From Erysipelotrichia bacterium (GTDB lineage Bacteria; Muiribacteriota; Ozemobacteria; Ozemobacterales; Ozemobacteraceae): DNA of 37,160 bases. The first letter of the stretch is position 1, and each line of letters starts with the position of its first letter. Under the pieces are notes generated by a model. It was not told the DNA's origin and did no database searches. It worked only from the letters and a program-made list of their open reading frames with translations. Positions 1-8,400 of the stretch are shown here, in pieces. The translations under genes were made by a program, and so were the position numbers. The stretch spans positions 1-37,160 of the forward strand of contig SABV01000008.1 in the NCBI GenBank assembly GCA_009928855.1, written 5' to 3'.

Positions 1-604
1 CAGAGGCTTTTTCTACTACATCAGATGTTACTGGCGCGGCTTCCAAGGAGACAATCTCTACTTCACCGCTGACCATTTCGACCTTGAGAGGCTTCTGAAA
101 CCAGTTCCATTCAGGGGGAATTTCAGTTGGCACTTTTTCGACAGCCTTTTTAGCCTTGCGGGCAGACTTTTTAGAAACCGCAGGCGTTTTTTTAGCTGAA
201 ACTTTTTTTACTTTTTCGACCTGAGCCGATTTTACTTCTGCCGGCTGGTGTTCAGCAAATTTCTCTGGCTTTGCAGCAGCTGCTGGCTCAGAGGCAACAA
301 GTTGGGCAGGTTCTACCTGAATCTTTGGCTGAGGCGCAACCGGAGGAGTTTTTGCCTTCGTTACCTCTGTAGATTCAGAAGCAACAACCTCTGTTTTTGT
401 AGAGATAGCAGGCGGCAACAATGGAGCCGCTGCTACAGCTGCCAGATCTGGCGGAGCAACAGGTGCTTCTAACGCTTCAACTGCACCGCGCCGAATTTCT
501 TTATCTGACCACAGCTGCACGGCCATAAAACTGGCCGACAGCATAAATCCAACCCCCAGGGTCATTAAAAATGGCAAACCCTGCCGTTTTTTTAGCAATT
601 TCAT
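1..604 (-). CDS. Membrane-anchored Ala/Pro/Lys-rich protein, C-terminus cut by window edge
   Basis: This reading frame is absent from the ORF track because it runs off the left edge. On the minus strand an ATG at 604-602 follows the strong ribosome binding site GGAGAG six bases upstream. About 201 codons stay open to base 1. The product starts with a short basic stretch (MKLLKKRQG) and one hydrophobic segment at about residues 10-32, so it is probably an inner-membrane anchor or uncleaved signal. A long low-complexity region rich in Ala, Pro, Val, Glu and Lys follows, with repeated KK and KKA patches around residues 130-155. A more ordered stretch begins near 'PPEWNWFQKP'. The composition resembles periplasm-spanning linkers of the TonB or SPOR kind, but no domain is visible in the part present. 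Function is unknown. Confidence 0.75.
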   Translation of the reverse strand, partial: MKLLKKRQGLPFLMTLGVGFMLSASFMAVQLWSDKEIRRGAVEALEAPVAPPDLAAVAAAPLLPPAISTKTEVVASESTEVTKAKTPPVAPQPKIQVEPAQLVASEPAAAAKPEKFAEHQPAEVKSAQVEKVKKVSAKKTPAVSKKSARKAKKAVEKVPTEIPPEWNWFQKPLKVEMVSGEVEIVSLEAAPVTSDVVEKAS

Positions 605-664
605 CGGGTTCTCTCCTCGAAACGATTCTAATGCACAACCACAAGGTAAAGAGATATATTCTAT

Positions 665-680
665 TTGTTATCAATAACAA
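665..680. promoter_or_regulatory. Inverted repeat TTGTTA-TCAA-TAACAA upstream of the left-edge gene
   Basis: A perfect 6-bp inverted repeat with a 4-nt spacer lies about 60 bp upstream of the minus-strand start codon at 604. On the minus strand its first half (TTGTTA) sits 16 bp before TATATC, a weak -35/-10 pair, so it could be a promoter element or operator. The assignment is tentative. Confidence 0.25.
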
Positions 681-770
681 GCAGAATTTTATTAAACCTC
701 GGAAGCTAACAGAGGAATCAGTCAGAAAAAGCAGAAAACAGCCAGATGACGGTTCGCCCTTAATCTTATA

Positions 771-1340
771 TCAAGACTTCTTCATTCGCTCCAGATAATC
801 ACCTGTGCGAGTATCAACTCTGATAACTTCACCAGCTTCAATAAACATTGGAACGGTACAAACGTGGCCGCCGGCACACACCACCGGTTTATTTGTACCG
901 CTGGCAGAATTACCTTTAACATTGGGTGGAGCCTCAATAACTTCAAGCTCTACGGACGGCGGCAATTCAACACCAATCGCTCTGCCTTCATAAGTCTTGA
1001 CATAGAGTTCCATCTGTTCTTTGAGAAATTTAGTCTGGTCACCAAGAATATCTAACTCCATTTCCATTTGTTCATAGGTCTGCATATCCATGAAATGAAG
1101 GAAGTTGTCAGAGGTGTACAGATATTGCATCAGCTTGGTCTCAACAGTAGCTTCATCAACTTTTTCGGTTGTCTGATAGCGCTGAATGAACGTTGCGCCG
1201 GTTTTAAGGCTTTTTAACTTGGCCTGAGCCATTGCTCGCCAGTTACCCGGACGGACGAACTCTATATCGACGATCTGACAAAGATCTCCGTTATAAAGTA
1301 TTACCATGCCTTTTCTCAAATCGTTTGCAGTAATTGCCAT
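771..1340 (-). CDS. efp: Translation elongation factor P (EF-P)
   Basis: EF-P binds near the ribosomal E site and relieves stalling at polyproline stretches. The 189-residue product has the usual family length and three-domain layout. It has an N-terminal KOW-like domain (ITANDLRKGMVI...), a central OB domain and a C-terminal OB domain ending GEVIRVDTRTGDYLERM, close to the family signature. The start ATG is preceded by AGGGAGA at good spacing. The odd part is the loop between strands 3 and 4 of domain I. It reads VRPGNWRAM, so the tip residue that is the modified Lys (beta-lysylation) or Arg (rhamnosylation) in well-studied EF-Ps is Asn33, followed by Trp34 and Arg35. No modification gene (epmA, epmB, earP) is in the window. 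Pro-rich proteins nearby, such as the left-edge gene, are plausible clients. Confidence 0.96.
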   Translation of the reverse strand: MAITANDLRKGMVILYNGDLCQIVDIEFVRPGNWRAMAQAKLKSLKTGATFIQRYQTTEKVDEATVETKLMQYLYTSDNFLHFMDMQTYEQMEMELDILGDQTKFLKEQMELYVKTYEGRAIGVELPPSVELEVIEAPPNVKGNSASGTNKPVVCAGGHVCTVPMFIEAGEVIRVDTRTGDYLERMKKS

Positions 1341-1372
1341 AGTATTCTCCCTGGCTGGAATTTTATCGGCAG

Positions 1373-1401
1373 ATTATAGCATATTTTATACCATATGGTA
1401 A
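1373..1401 (-). promoter_or_regulatory. efp promoter with overlapping perfect palindrome
   Basis: On the minus strand a perfect -10 TATAAT (1378-1373) lies 17 bp downstream of TTACCA (1401-1396), which matches the -35 consensus at four of six bases. The predicted start point is near 1366, giving a leader of about 26 nt that contains the AGGGAGA ribosome binding site. A perfect 12-bp palindrome, TACCATATGGTA (1389-1400), overlaps the -35 box and spacer, the usual place for a repressor operator. Confidence 0.6.
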
Positions 1402-1620
1402 AAAAAACATCAGAGACAGAACAAACATAAACAAACACATTTCACGTTTTTTTCAGCCGCAGCATTATTTATCATTTTACGCAAATTACACAAAACCTTT
1501 TTTCAGAATTCGACTGTTATCATTTTTAAAAAACAAAGAAACAGAGAAAAAGGAAACGCAGCTGCAAAAGATTTTTTTCACAAATACGCGGCTCTCGAAA
1601 ACCAATTATCAAAATATAGA

Positions 1621-1662
1621 CATGCAAGCAAATTTTTCAAAACCAGAAGTCATGCAAACAAA
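1621..1662. repeat. Direct repeat CATGCAARCAAA, two copies 30 bp apart
   Basis: CATGCAAGCAAA starts at 1621 and CATGCAAACAAA at 1651, one mismatch in 12 bases. The spacing of exactly 30 bp is close to three helical turns, which would put both copies on the same DNA face. Possible activator or repressor half-sites for either divergent gene; chance occurrence in AT-rich DNA is not excluded. Confidence 0.3.
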
Positions 1663-1688
1663 AAAACGGTCGGCAAAGACATAATCAA

Positions 1689-1721
1689 TAAATAGATAGC
1701 GATAAAATCGCCATCTATTTA
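1689..1721. promoter_or_regulatory. Long hairpin (15-bp stem, 3-nt loop) in the efp-uppP intergenic region
   Basis: TAAATAGATAGCGAT and ATCGCCATCTATTTA are inverted copies around an AAA loop. One pair is non-Watson-Crick in DNA and becomes a G-U wobble on only one RNA strand. It is not followed by a good T tract on the plus strand, and no gene ends here, so it does not look like a terminator. It could be an operator, an RNA structure in the uppP leader, or part of a small RNA. Confidence 0.4.
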
Positions 1722-1842
1722 AATAATGATAACAAATAAGAGGGTTTATTAATTCTTTTTATCTTTCTACTGTGAAAGAGGGAGTAAACACTAAGTCTTT
1801 TTTTTTGCCTACCGATAGATTCTATAGATACTACAGAGTCAA

Positions 1843-1898
1843 GTGCAAAAATTGTCGCTCAATAATGAGGTAAAAATTAAGCCGACAATTTTCAGCAC
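1843..1898 (+). promoter_or_regulatory. Structured RNA leader immediately upstream of uppP
   Basis: GTGC (1843-1846) pairs with GCAC (1895-1898), and AAAATTGTCG (1848-1857) pairs with CGACAATTTT (1883-1892). The two helices are separated by a small internal loop. The apical region holds a second small hairpin, CTCA-ATAA-TGAG (1858-1869). The structure ends nine bases before the uppP ribosome binding site AGGAGG (1907-1912). There is no following T tract, so it is not an intrinsic terminator. It does not match a riboswitch class I can recall. Confidence 0.45.
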
Positions 1899-1919
1899 AA
1901 GAATGCAGGAGGCAGACAG

Positions 1920-2726
1920 TTGTTAAGCAAAATCGTTCAAGGCATTATCCAGGGGTTAACTGAATTTCTTCCGGTTTCAAGCTCAGGTCACCTCACCCTT
2001 TTCCAATATTTTTCAGGAAACCATAACCTCGAAGAAAACATGCTAACCGACATTGCCCTGCACTTTGGCACTCTGATTGCCGTATTATTTTACTTTCGCA
2101 GCGACATAGTCCCCTATTTCACCCCCGCCGGCTGGAGAGATGCAGCAAGGCGAAGAATGGCATTTTTAATAATCACTGCCAGCATCCCGACTGCGGCAAT
2201 CGGCCTTATATTTAAAAAACAGTTTGAAGCTGCTTTTGCCGAACCGCGGCTTGTCTGCGTTGCTCTTTTTATAACGGGACTGGGTTTGATGCTTTCAGAA
2301 AAACTCAAAAACAGGTTTGCTCAAACTGAAATCGCTGAATTTTCGTATTCAAAGGCAATCGCGACAGGCATAGCCCAGGGATTGGCGATCACGCCGGGAA
2401 TATCAAGATCAGGCGCAACAATTGCTACAGGTCTGCTGCTCGGCCTTAAAGGCGAAGAAGCAGCCAGATTTTCATTTTTACTTATGATTCCGGCAGTTGG
2501 CGGTGCCACACTGTTGGAGGTTAAAGACATTGTTAAGACCGGGCTCCCTGGCGGCATAGAAATTTCTGCAACTCTAGCAGGCACTGTTGCTGCAGCCATA
2601 ACCGGTTTTCTCGCCCTCAAATTGCTCGTATATATAATTAAAGAACAAAAGCTGTCGTATTTTGCCTATTATCTCTTTTTGGTTTCGACAGTCAGTCTGA
2701 TTTTTATTCAATTCGCGGGGAAATAA
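1920..2726 (+). CDS. uppP: Undecaprenyl-diphosphatase (UppP/BacA)
   Basis: This integral membrane phosphatase converts undecaprenyl pyrophosphate to undecaprenyl phosphate, recycling the lipid carrier for peptidoglycan and other surface polymers. Both family signatures are present: QGLTEFLPVSSSGH at residues 11-24 (Glu15, Ser22, His24 in the active-site motif) and PGISRSGAT with Arg163. The 268-residue length is typical and several membrane spans are evident. The start is TTG, not ATG. It is fixed by a perfect AGGAGG seven bases upstream and by homology beginning right after it. A structured RNA leader precedes the gene. Only one base separates its stop from the ftsK start, so the two are surely cotranscribed. 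The pairing links lipid-carrier recycling with division and chromosome segregation. Confidence 0.96.
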   Translation: MLSKIVQGIIQGLTEFLPVSSSGHLTLFQYFSGNHNLEENMLTDIALHFGTLIAVLFYFRSDIVPYFTPAGWRDAARRRMAFLIITASIPTAAIGLIFKKQFEAAFAEPRLVCVALFITGLGLMLSEKLKNRFAQTEIAEFSYSKAIATGIAQGLAITPGISRSGATIATGLLLGLKGEEAARFSFLLMIPAVGGATLLEVKDIVKTGLPGGIEISATLAGTVAAAITGFLALKLLVYIIKEQKLSYFAYYLFLVSTVSLIFIQFAGK

Positions 2727-2727
2727 G

Positions 2728-5457
2728 ATGAGCACCAAAAAAATACTTTTACCAGAAACCAATGTAAAAGATCGCAGCAAACCCAGAAGAAGCAGAGCCG
2801 ACAGTCAGGAACGACGACCCAGAGTGGCTTCCCGCAGCAGCACCAGGTCGATGCCACTGGTCACCGACACCAGACAACGAAACGAAGCGATAGGACTGGT
2901 AATGGTTGGCACCAGCGCCTTTGCGCTTTCTCTGATTCATTATCTCAGCTCTTCAAAAATACCGGGTCTCATAAATGCAAGCATGGTGTATCTAGGTGTC
3001 GGCGTCTATATTCTGCCGATATTAGTTGGCTTGATGGGCATTCAAAGGTTTCTTGAGAGGCCATTCAAGAATTTTGCATGGCGCATTGCCGGTTGTCTCG
3101 GCGTTATGACTTTTGGGCTCGGCCTTCTGAGAATGGAAGGGGGCAAACTGGGCGTTCATGCATTTGACTTATTTGCGGGCATTTTTGGGCCAGTCCCGAG
3201 CAAGGTGCTTTTTGTATTTTTACTGATGTCCTCGATGATTTTTGCTCTCGACATACTTTATAAAGACCTGCTTGCCGCCTCTCTTGTTATCGCCAGTCTA
3301 ACGACCAGACTGATCATATTTACATGGGAAGTAACACTTGCAGTCCTGGCAATGGCAATCGGAGCGGTTAAAACCACCGGTGATCTTATTTTTGCAATAT
3401 CAGACCGTGTCAGACAAACTTTCAGCGAGCAGAACATTGATCCATCGGCTCAGCTGGGCAAGCTCCTTTCATTCAAACCACGGCAACAGGCAGATGAGCT
3501 GTGCGAAGAAATCATGGAACCCATACCGGCCACCAGCGGAATCAAAAATGTTTCAGCAGAAGAGGCTACGGTCATACCAGTTCCCCGCTGCTGGCAAAAC
3601 AGTGAGGAAATGAATCCAAACGCTTCGGTCACACCTCAGAATGACATGCCCTCAGTCGCAGGAATATCTTTACAGGTAACCCACATTGCTGCCGAATGCC
3701 TTATTACACCTCATTCAATCGCAGAGACCTCTCCCCTCCCCCACCTGAAAAACGAAGAACAAAACCCTGAAGATCTTCATGTGCTTGTAAGCTTTGAAGA
3801 TGAAGATGAAGACGAAAACAATGACGATTACAACCAGGAAGAGCATGAAGAAAATACAGACAATAAAACCTCTGGTTCTGAGAATGGCGTACAAACAGTT
3901 TCTCGTGAAACAGCGAATTCTGAAGAGCCTGTTTATCTTGAAGACAACCGCATTGACCATGAGATAAAAAATACCGCCTCAGAAAAACGCGTCACCGGGG
4001 TTAAACAATACACAGAAGCCCAGTTGCCGCCCCTGGAAATTTTTAAAATTCCGCCGCCACGCGACAATTCTGCAGTTCAGTCAGATTTAAGCCAACGCTC
4101 TGCATTTCTTTTGAAAACTCTCGAAGAATTCGGCATTAAAGCCACTGTCACCGATATCGTTGAGGGGCCAGCCGTTTCAAGATTTGAACTGAAGCCGGCT
4201 CCTGGCGTAAAAGTCGCCCGCATCACCTCTCTTGTCGATGATATCGCACTGGCTCTGGCCGCCCCGTCTATACGAATTGAAGCTCCAATACCTGGCAAGC
4301 CGGCGCTTGGCATCGAAATTCCAAACACAAACCCAACCCCTGTCTATTTTTATGACCTGCTGAAAAACGAAAAATTCAATAAAAACCAGATTCCGCTGAA
4401 CCTTGCCCTCGGAGTCACAATCAACGGGAAACCTGTTTTTGCGGATCTTTCTGAAATGCCACATCTTCTCATTGCCGGTTCTACAGGTTCTGGGAAATCT
4501 GTCTGCGTCAACACAATCATAGCGAGCATTCTATTTCAGGCACGCGCTGACCAGGTGAAGTTCGTAATGATAGACCCAAAAATGGTTGAATTATCCACAT
4601 ACAATGGCATTCCGCACCTCATCGCACCTGTAGTAACAGATCCGGCCAAGGCTTCGGCTGCACTGATGTGGGCAGTAGAAGAAATGACCCGCCGTTATGA
4701 AATACTTGCCGGTTGCGGCTGCAAGAAAATTTCGACTTATAATGAAGAACTTGAAAGATTGCGCAAAGATATTGATGCCGACCTTGAACCTATGCCATTC
4801 ATAGTCATAGTTATCGACGAACTTGCTGACCTGATGATGACGGCTTCGGTAGAAGTAGAAGGGTCGATCTGCCGCCTTGCTCAGATGGCCCGCGCAGTTG
4901 GCATGCACCTTATCATAGCCACGCAGCGCCCTTCCGTAAATGTATTGACCGGTTTAATCAAGGCAAATTTACCAACAAGAATTGCATTTTCGGTAACATC
5001 TGCGATAGACTCTAGAACTATCCTTGATGCCAAAGGTGCCGAACGACTTCTCGGAAAAGGTGACATGCTGTTCATCCCGAAGGGTCGTAACAAGCCCCTG
5101 AGGTTACAGGGTGCATTCGTCTCAGATCGCGAGCTCATGGATCTGGTGGAATTTGTCAAGGGTCAGGGCCAACCGGAATATATGGATATTGCGCCGACAC
5201 AGACAGAGGATGACGGAGACGATGATGATGGAGATTGCGATTCTGGAGACTCCGACTCTCCTCTTGTAGACCAGATTCTCAAGTATCTTGAAACTCAGGA
5301 AAAAACTTCTACAAGCATGCTTCAAAGAAAGTTCAGAATCGGTTATAATAGGGCGGCCAGAATTATGGATCAGCTTGAGGAAAAAGGTCTGGTAAGCCCC
5401 ATGGATGGCGCAAACAAACGCAGAGTTCTCATCGGAAGGAGTAACACTCAGGTATGA
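2728..5457 (+). CDS. ftsK: DNA translocase FtsK/SpoIIIE
   Basis: This hexameric ATP-driven DNA pump clears the chromosome terminus through the closing septum. The 909-residue product has a basic N-terminus and about four membrane spans in residues 53-215. An acidic linker (EDEDEDENNDD near 360) and an alpha domain follow. The RecA-like motor has Walker A GSTGSGKS near residue 585, Walker B VIVIDELADLMM near 695 and the conserved ATQRPSVNVLTGLIKANLPTR block. The C-terminal gamma winged helix (LQRKFRIGYNRAARIMDQLEEKGLV) normally reads KOPS and contacts XerD. A second acidic tract (DDGDDDDGDCDSGDSDS) separates motor and gamma domain. The gene starts one base after uppP, and its stop overlaps the next start by four bases (ATGA), so it is translationally coupled to a giant TPR gene. 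Confidence 0.96.
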   Translation: MSTKKILLPETNVKDRSKPRRSRADSQERRPRVASRSSTRSMPLVTDTRQRNEAIGLVMVGTSAFALSLIHYLSSSKIPGLINASMVYLGVGVYILPILVGLMGIQRFLERPFKNFAWRIAGCLGVMTFGLGLLRMEGGKLGVHAFDLFAGIFGPVPSKVLFVFLLMSSMIFALDILYKDLLAASLVIASLTTRLIIFTWEVTLAVLAMAIGAVKTTGDLIFAISDRVRQTFSEQNIDPSAQLGKLLSFKPRQQADELCEEIMEPIPATSGIKNVSAEEATVIPVPRCWQNSEEMNPNASVTPQNDMPSVAGISLQVTHIAAECLITPHSIAETSPLPHLKNEEQNPEDLHVLVSFEDEDEDENNDDYNQEEHEENTDNKTSGSENGVQTVSRETANSEEPVYLEDNRIDHEIKNTASEKRVTGVKQYTEAQLPPLEIFKIPPPRDNSAVQSDLSQRSAFLLKTLEEFGIKATVTDIVEGPAVSRFELKPAPGVKVARITSLVDDIALALAAPSIRIEAPIPGKPALGIEIPNTNPTPVYFYDLLKNEKFNKNQIPLNLALGVTINGKPVFADLSEMPHLLIAGSTGSGKSVCVNTIIASILFQARADQVKFVMIDPKMVELSTYNGIPHLIAPVVTDPAKASAALMWAVEEMTRRYEILAGCGCKKISTYNEELERLRKDIDADLEPMPFIVIVIDELADLMMTASVEVEGSICRLAQMARAVGMHLIIATQRPSVNVLTGLIKANLPTRIAFSVTSAIDSRTILDAKGAERLLGKGDMLFIPKGRNKPLRLQGAFVSDRELMDLVEFVKGQGQPEYMDIAPTQTEDDGDDDDGDCDSGDSDSPLVDQILKYLETQEKTSTSMLQRKFRIGYNRAARIMDQLEEKGLVSPMDGANKRRVLIGRSNTQV

Positions 5458-8400
5458 CCAAGGAAATATGCCCTTTTCTGAGCAGACTGAGAGAAGATAA
5501 CCAGCCTGGAGGAAGTTGCATCCAGGAGCAATGTATGTTCTACCACACCCAGGATTCAAGGTGCATTTTCCTTGAAATCGGCAGTGCTTCGCACGAATAT
5601 CTTGACTCGTTGAAGAGACTGGCAGAGCAAAATGAGCTTATGCTCATGAAAGACAGAGTCAGCGCTTTTTCGGCTGATGAAAAAAACGAACGTGTCAGGC
5701 TATACATGAATCAGGCCGGAGTTTACAAAAACAAAGGCAATTTTGCCAAAGCTCTGCTTGATTATAAGAAATCTCTCATTCTTGACCCCGAGAATCCTGC
5801 GATTCATAAAGCACTAGGCGATATTTACTCGGTTCAGGGCATTCTGGATGAATCGATATCATCTTACCGCCAGTCATTAAAAGGCCTTCCTGAAGATGGG
5901 GAAACCTGGATCCGGCTTATTCTGCAATATCGCGCGCTCTGGTCTAACCTTCCTGACACAGAACATCGCTATAAAGAAATTATTGCAAAACTTCGCGAGG
6001 AACTGCGCATTGTTGAGAGCGAATCAATAGCAAACTGCATTATCGGCAATGCTTATCTGATTCTGCACTCACAGGATTCCGACAAATTTATAGATCAACG
6101 CAAAGAAGCTCAGACCCTTCTCGAAAGAGCCGTTGAGATAAACCCGGCCAATCTCTGGGCCAATCTTGGTATAAAAGACATTAAGATCTACGATGCTGAT
6201 TTTGACGGCGCACTGGGGCAGTTGTTGAGCGCACTCAAACACATGCCTGAAGATCCGCGACTTAATTTTGAACTTGGCGAATGTTACCTGCTCTCTCAGG
6301 CTGAACACGCTATGATAGCAGGAGATGCGCTGACAAAAGCCTACGAAAGCTACCGCAAGGTTCTGGACCTGAGCCCCGGTTATGCCCCCGCCTACTTCCG
6401 CATGGGCTATATTGCCGAGCAGAAAGCGAACTACGACCAGGCCATCGACTATTACCAGCAAGGCATAAACATCAACCCGACCAATATTTTTGCACATTTC
6501 AGACTGGGCAAAATTCACCTGCTGATGGGCATGTATGAGCTTGCGGTGACCCGCTTTAAAGAAGTCATCGATTTGTCAAAAAATCGTGTTCATGACATTT
6601 ATCAGGAAGGCTATCTTTTCAACAAGCTGCGATTTTTTAAAGAAGCCAATGCTCTCGGAGCATGGATAGAGCTTGGCAAGATATATGTCAAACGCCGCCA
6701 GTATGATGAAGCGTTTGAAGCTTTCCAGAAGGCTCTCGACATAGACAAGTCCAGCCCGCTTGCGATCATGAACCAGATTGATCTTTACAAAATCAGAACA
6801 GCAGAAAGCAAAGACACAGAAACTCTTTACAACAAGTATATCGAGCAGTATAAAAATTCTGCGATGGTTGACTTCCAGAATCCGGTTTCTCACTTTGCCC
6901 TGGCTTACGCCTGCCAGATTTTGCCTTCAGTGCTTCCTGAAAAGCAGGAGGAGCGTCTGGAAGAAGCTCTCAATGGCTATCAGATGGCTATAAACCTTAC
7001 GCCTGATTTTAAATGGGCTTACTGGGGACTGAAAAACTCTTATCTTGCCGCCGTTGAAGATTCTGTTCCTCTCTTCGACCAGGCGTTGGAAGCATGTAAG
7101 CTGGTTACTGAGCTTGATCCTGAAGATCCCCGTGCATATTATGAGACGGGCGATGTCTATCGCAAAATGGGCAACCTTGCCATGGCTATGGACTGCTTCA
7201 TAAAAGCTGCCGAAAAAGACAAGACGTATATTCCGGCTTATCTTAACATGGCCGAAATCAAATTTACTGAGCAAAAAGCAGAAGAGGCCATCAAGCTCTA
7301 TCAAAAAGTAATTCGCATCAACCCGAATTTTGCGCAGGGTTATTACGAGCTTGGGCGCGTTTACAAAGAAACTCACGAAAACGAAAAAGCACTGGCCAAT
7401 TTGCGCAAAGCAATTGAACTTGACATTGATTACACCGAAGCACATTTCGCAATAGGGGAAATCTGCTTCGAAGAAAATCAGGATGAAATAGCAAGAATAA
7501 GGTTTACCAGGGTAGTTGAGCTTGCCAGATCTCACGCCAAAGCTCATTATTATCTTGGCCTTCTGCATTACCGAAATGGCAGATATCAGCAGGCTATCGA
7601 AGAATTCAACACAGCGATAGACCTTTCTCACCAGCCATCTCGCATTCAGTTTGATCTGGCGCGCCTGTATGCAGACGCCGGCAACTGGGCCGAAGCGAAA
7701 AAAATTCTCGAAATTGTTCTTGCCGCCGAACCCGGCTTTGTGAATGCTGCAATTCAGTATGCACAGACCCTTGAGCATCTTGATATGATCAAGGAGGCCG
7801 AAGAAGAATACCTGCGAGCACTTGAGCTTTCACCAGAGTGCCTGGCTGCGCACGAAAGCCTCGCCAAACTCTACGAATCAACGAGCCAGATCTACAAGGC
7901 AGAAGATGAACTGCGCAAGGTTGTGGTCATAAAACCAGATCATGTTGAAGCACAAATGTCGCTGGCCAAAATATACATTATTCGAGATCTTCACGACAAA
8001 GCTCTAGACGCACTTCACACTGTAGTAGACATAAAACCTGATATTTTTGAGGTCCATCTTGAACTTGGCCGCCTCTATCATCACAAGCACGCTTTGCCAA
8101 AGGCAGTAGAGTCTTACACAAGTGCCATAAGTATAAAGCCAGGTGCTCCTCAGGCCCACGTCGAACTTGCAGAAGTTTATCTTGACATGGACAAATCGGC
8201 GAATGCCATCAAGGAGTTCACACTCGCCCTGGAAATCGACCCATCTCTGGTCGAAGCTCTGGCAAACCTTGGCGATCTCTACAATATCTCTGAGCAGTAT
8301 GAACTTGCGGGAAATTGCTATCGCAGACTTGTAGAACTCGATCCACAGAATCACTCAGCACGATTCAGACTGGCCGAAACCTATTATCACTGCGGTCAGC

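Larger units (their letters stand above)
1341..1919. other. Divergent AT-rich intergenic region between efp and uppP
   Basis: This is the only stretch over 300 bases without a gene. No ORF of convincing size or composition is seen on either strand. It contains the efp promoter and palindrome (1373-1401), a direct repeat CATGCAARCAAA at 1621 and 1651, a long hairpin at 1689-1721, an 8- to 10-T tract near 1800, and a structured leader just before uppP (1843-1898). No convincing sigma-70 promoter for the uppP operon stood out by eye. The density of dyad symmetry suggests regulation, or an unannotated RNA. Confidence 0.6.

Noticed and set aside
248-472. 74-residue plus-strand ORF near the left edge
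   Set aside because: Shadow of the partial minus-strand gene 1-604, which has a ribosome binding site, membrane anchor and coherent composition.
4590-4598. TTATCCACA, a perfect DnaA-box-like sequence
   Set aside because: It is inside ftsK, encoding part of the conserved ELSTYNG segment, with no cluster of further boxes; coincidence from codon choice.
6927-7778. 283-residue minus-strand ORF inside giant TPR gene 1 (also 8556-9302)
   Set aside because: Shadow frames of repeated TPR codons; Cys/Phe-rich translations without domain features or ribosome binding sites worth noting.
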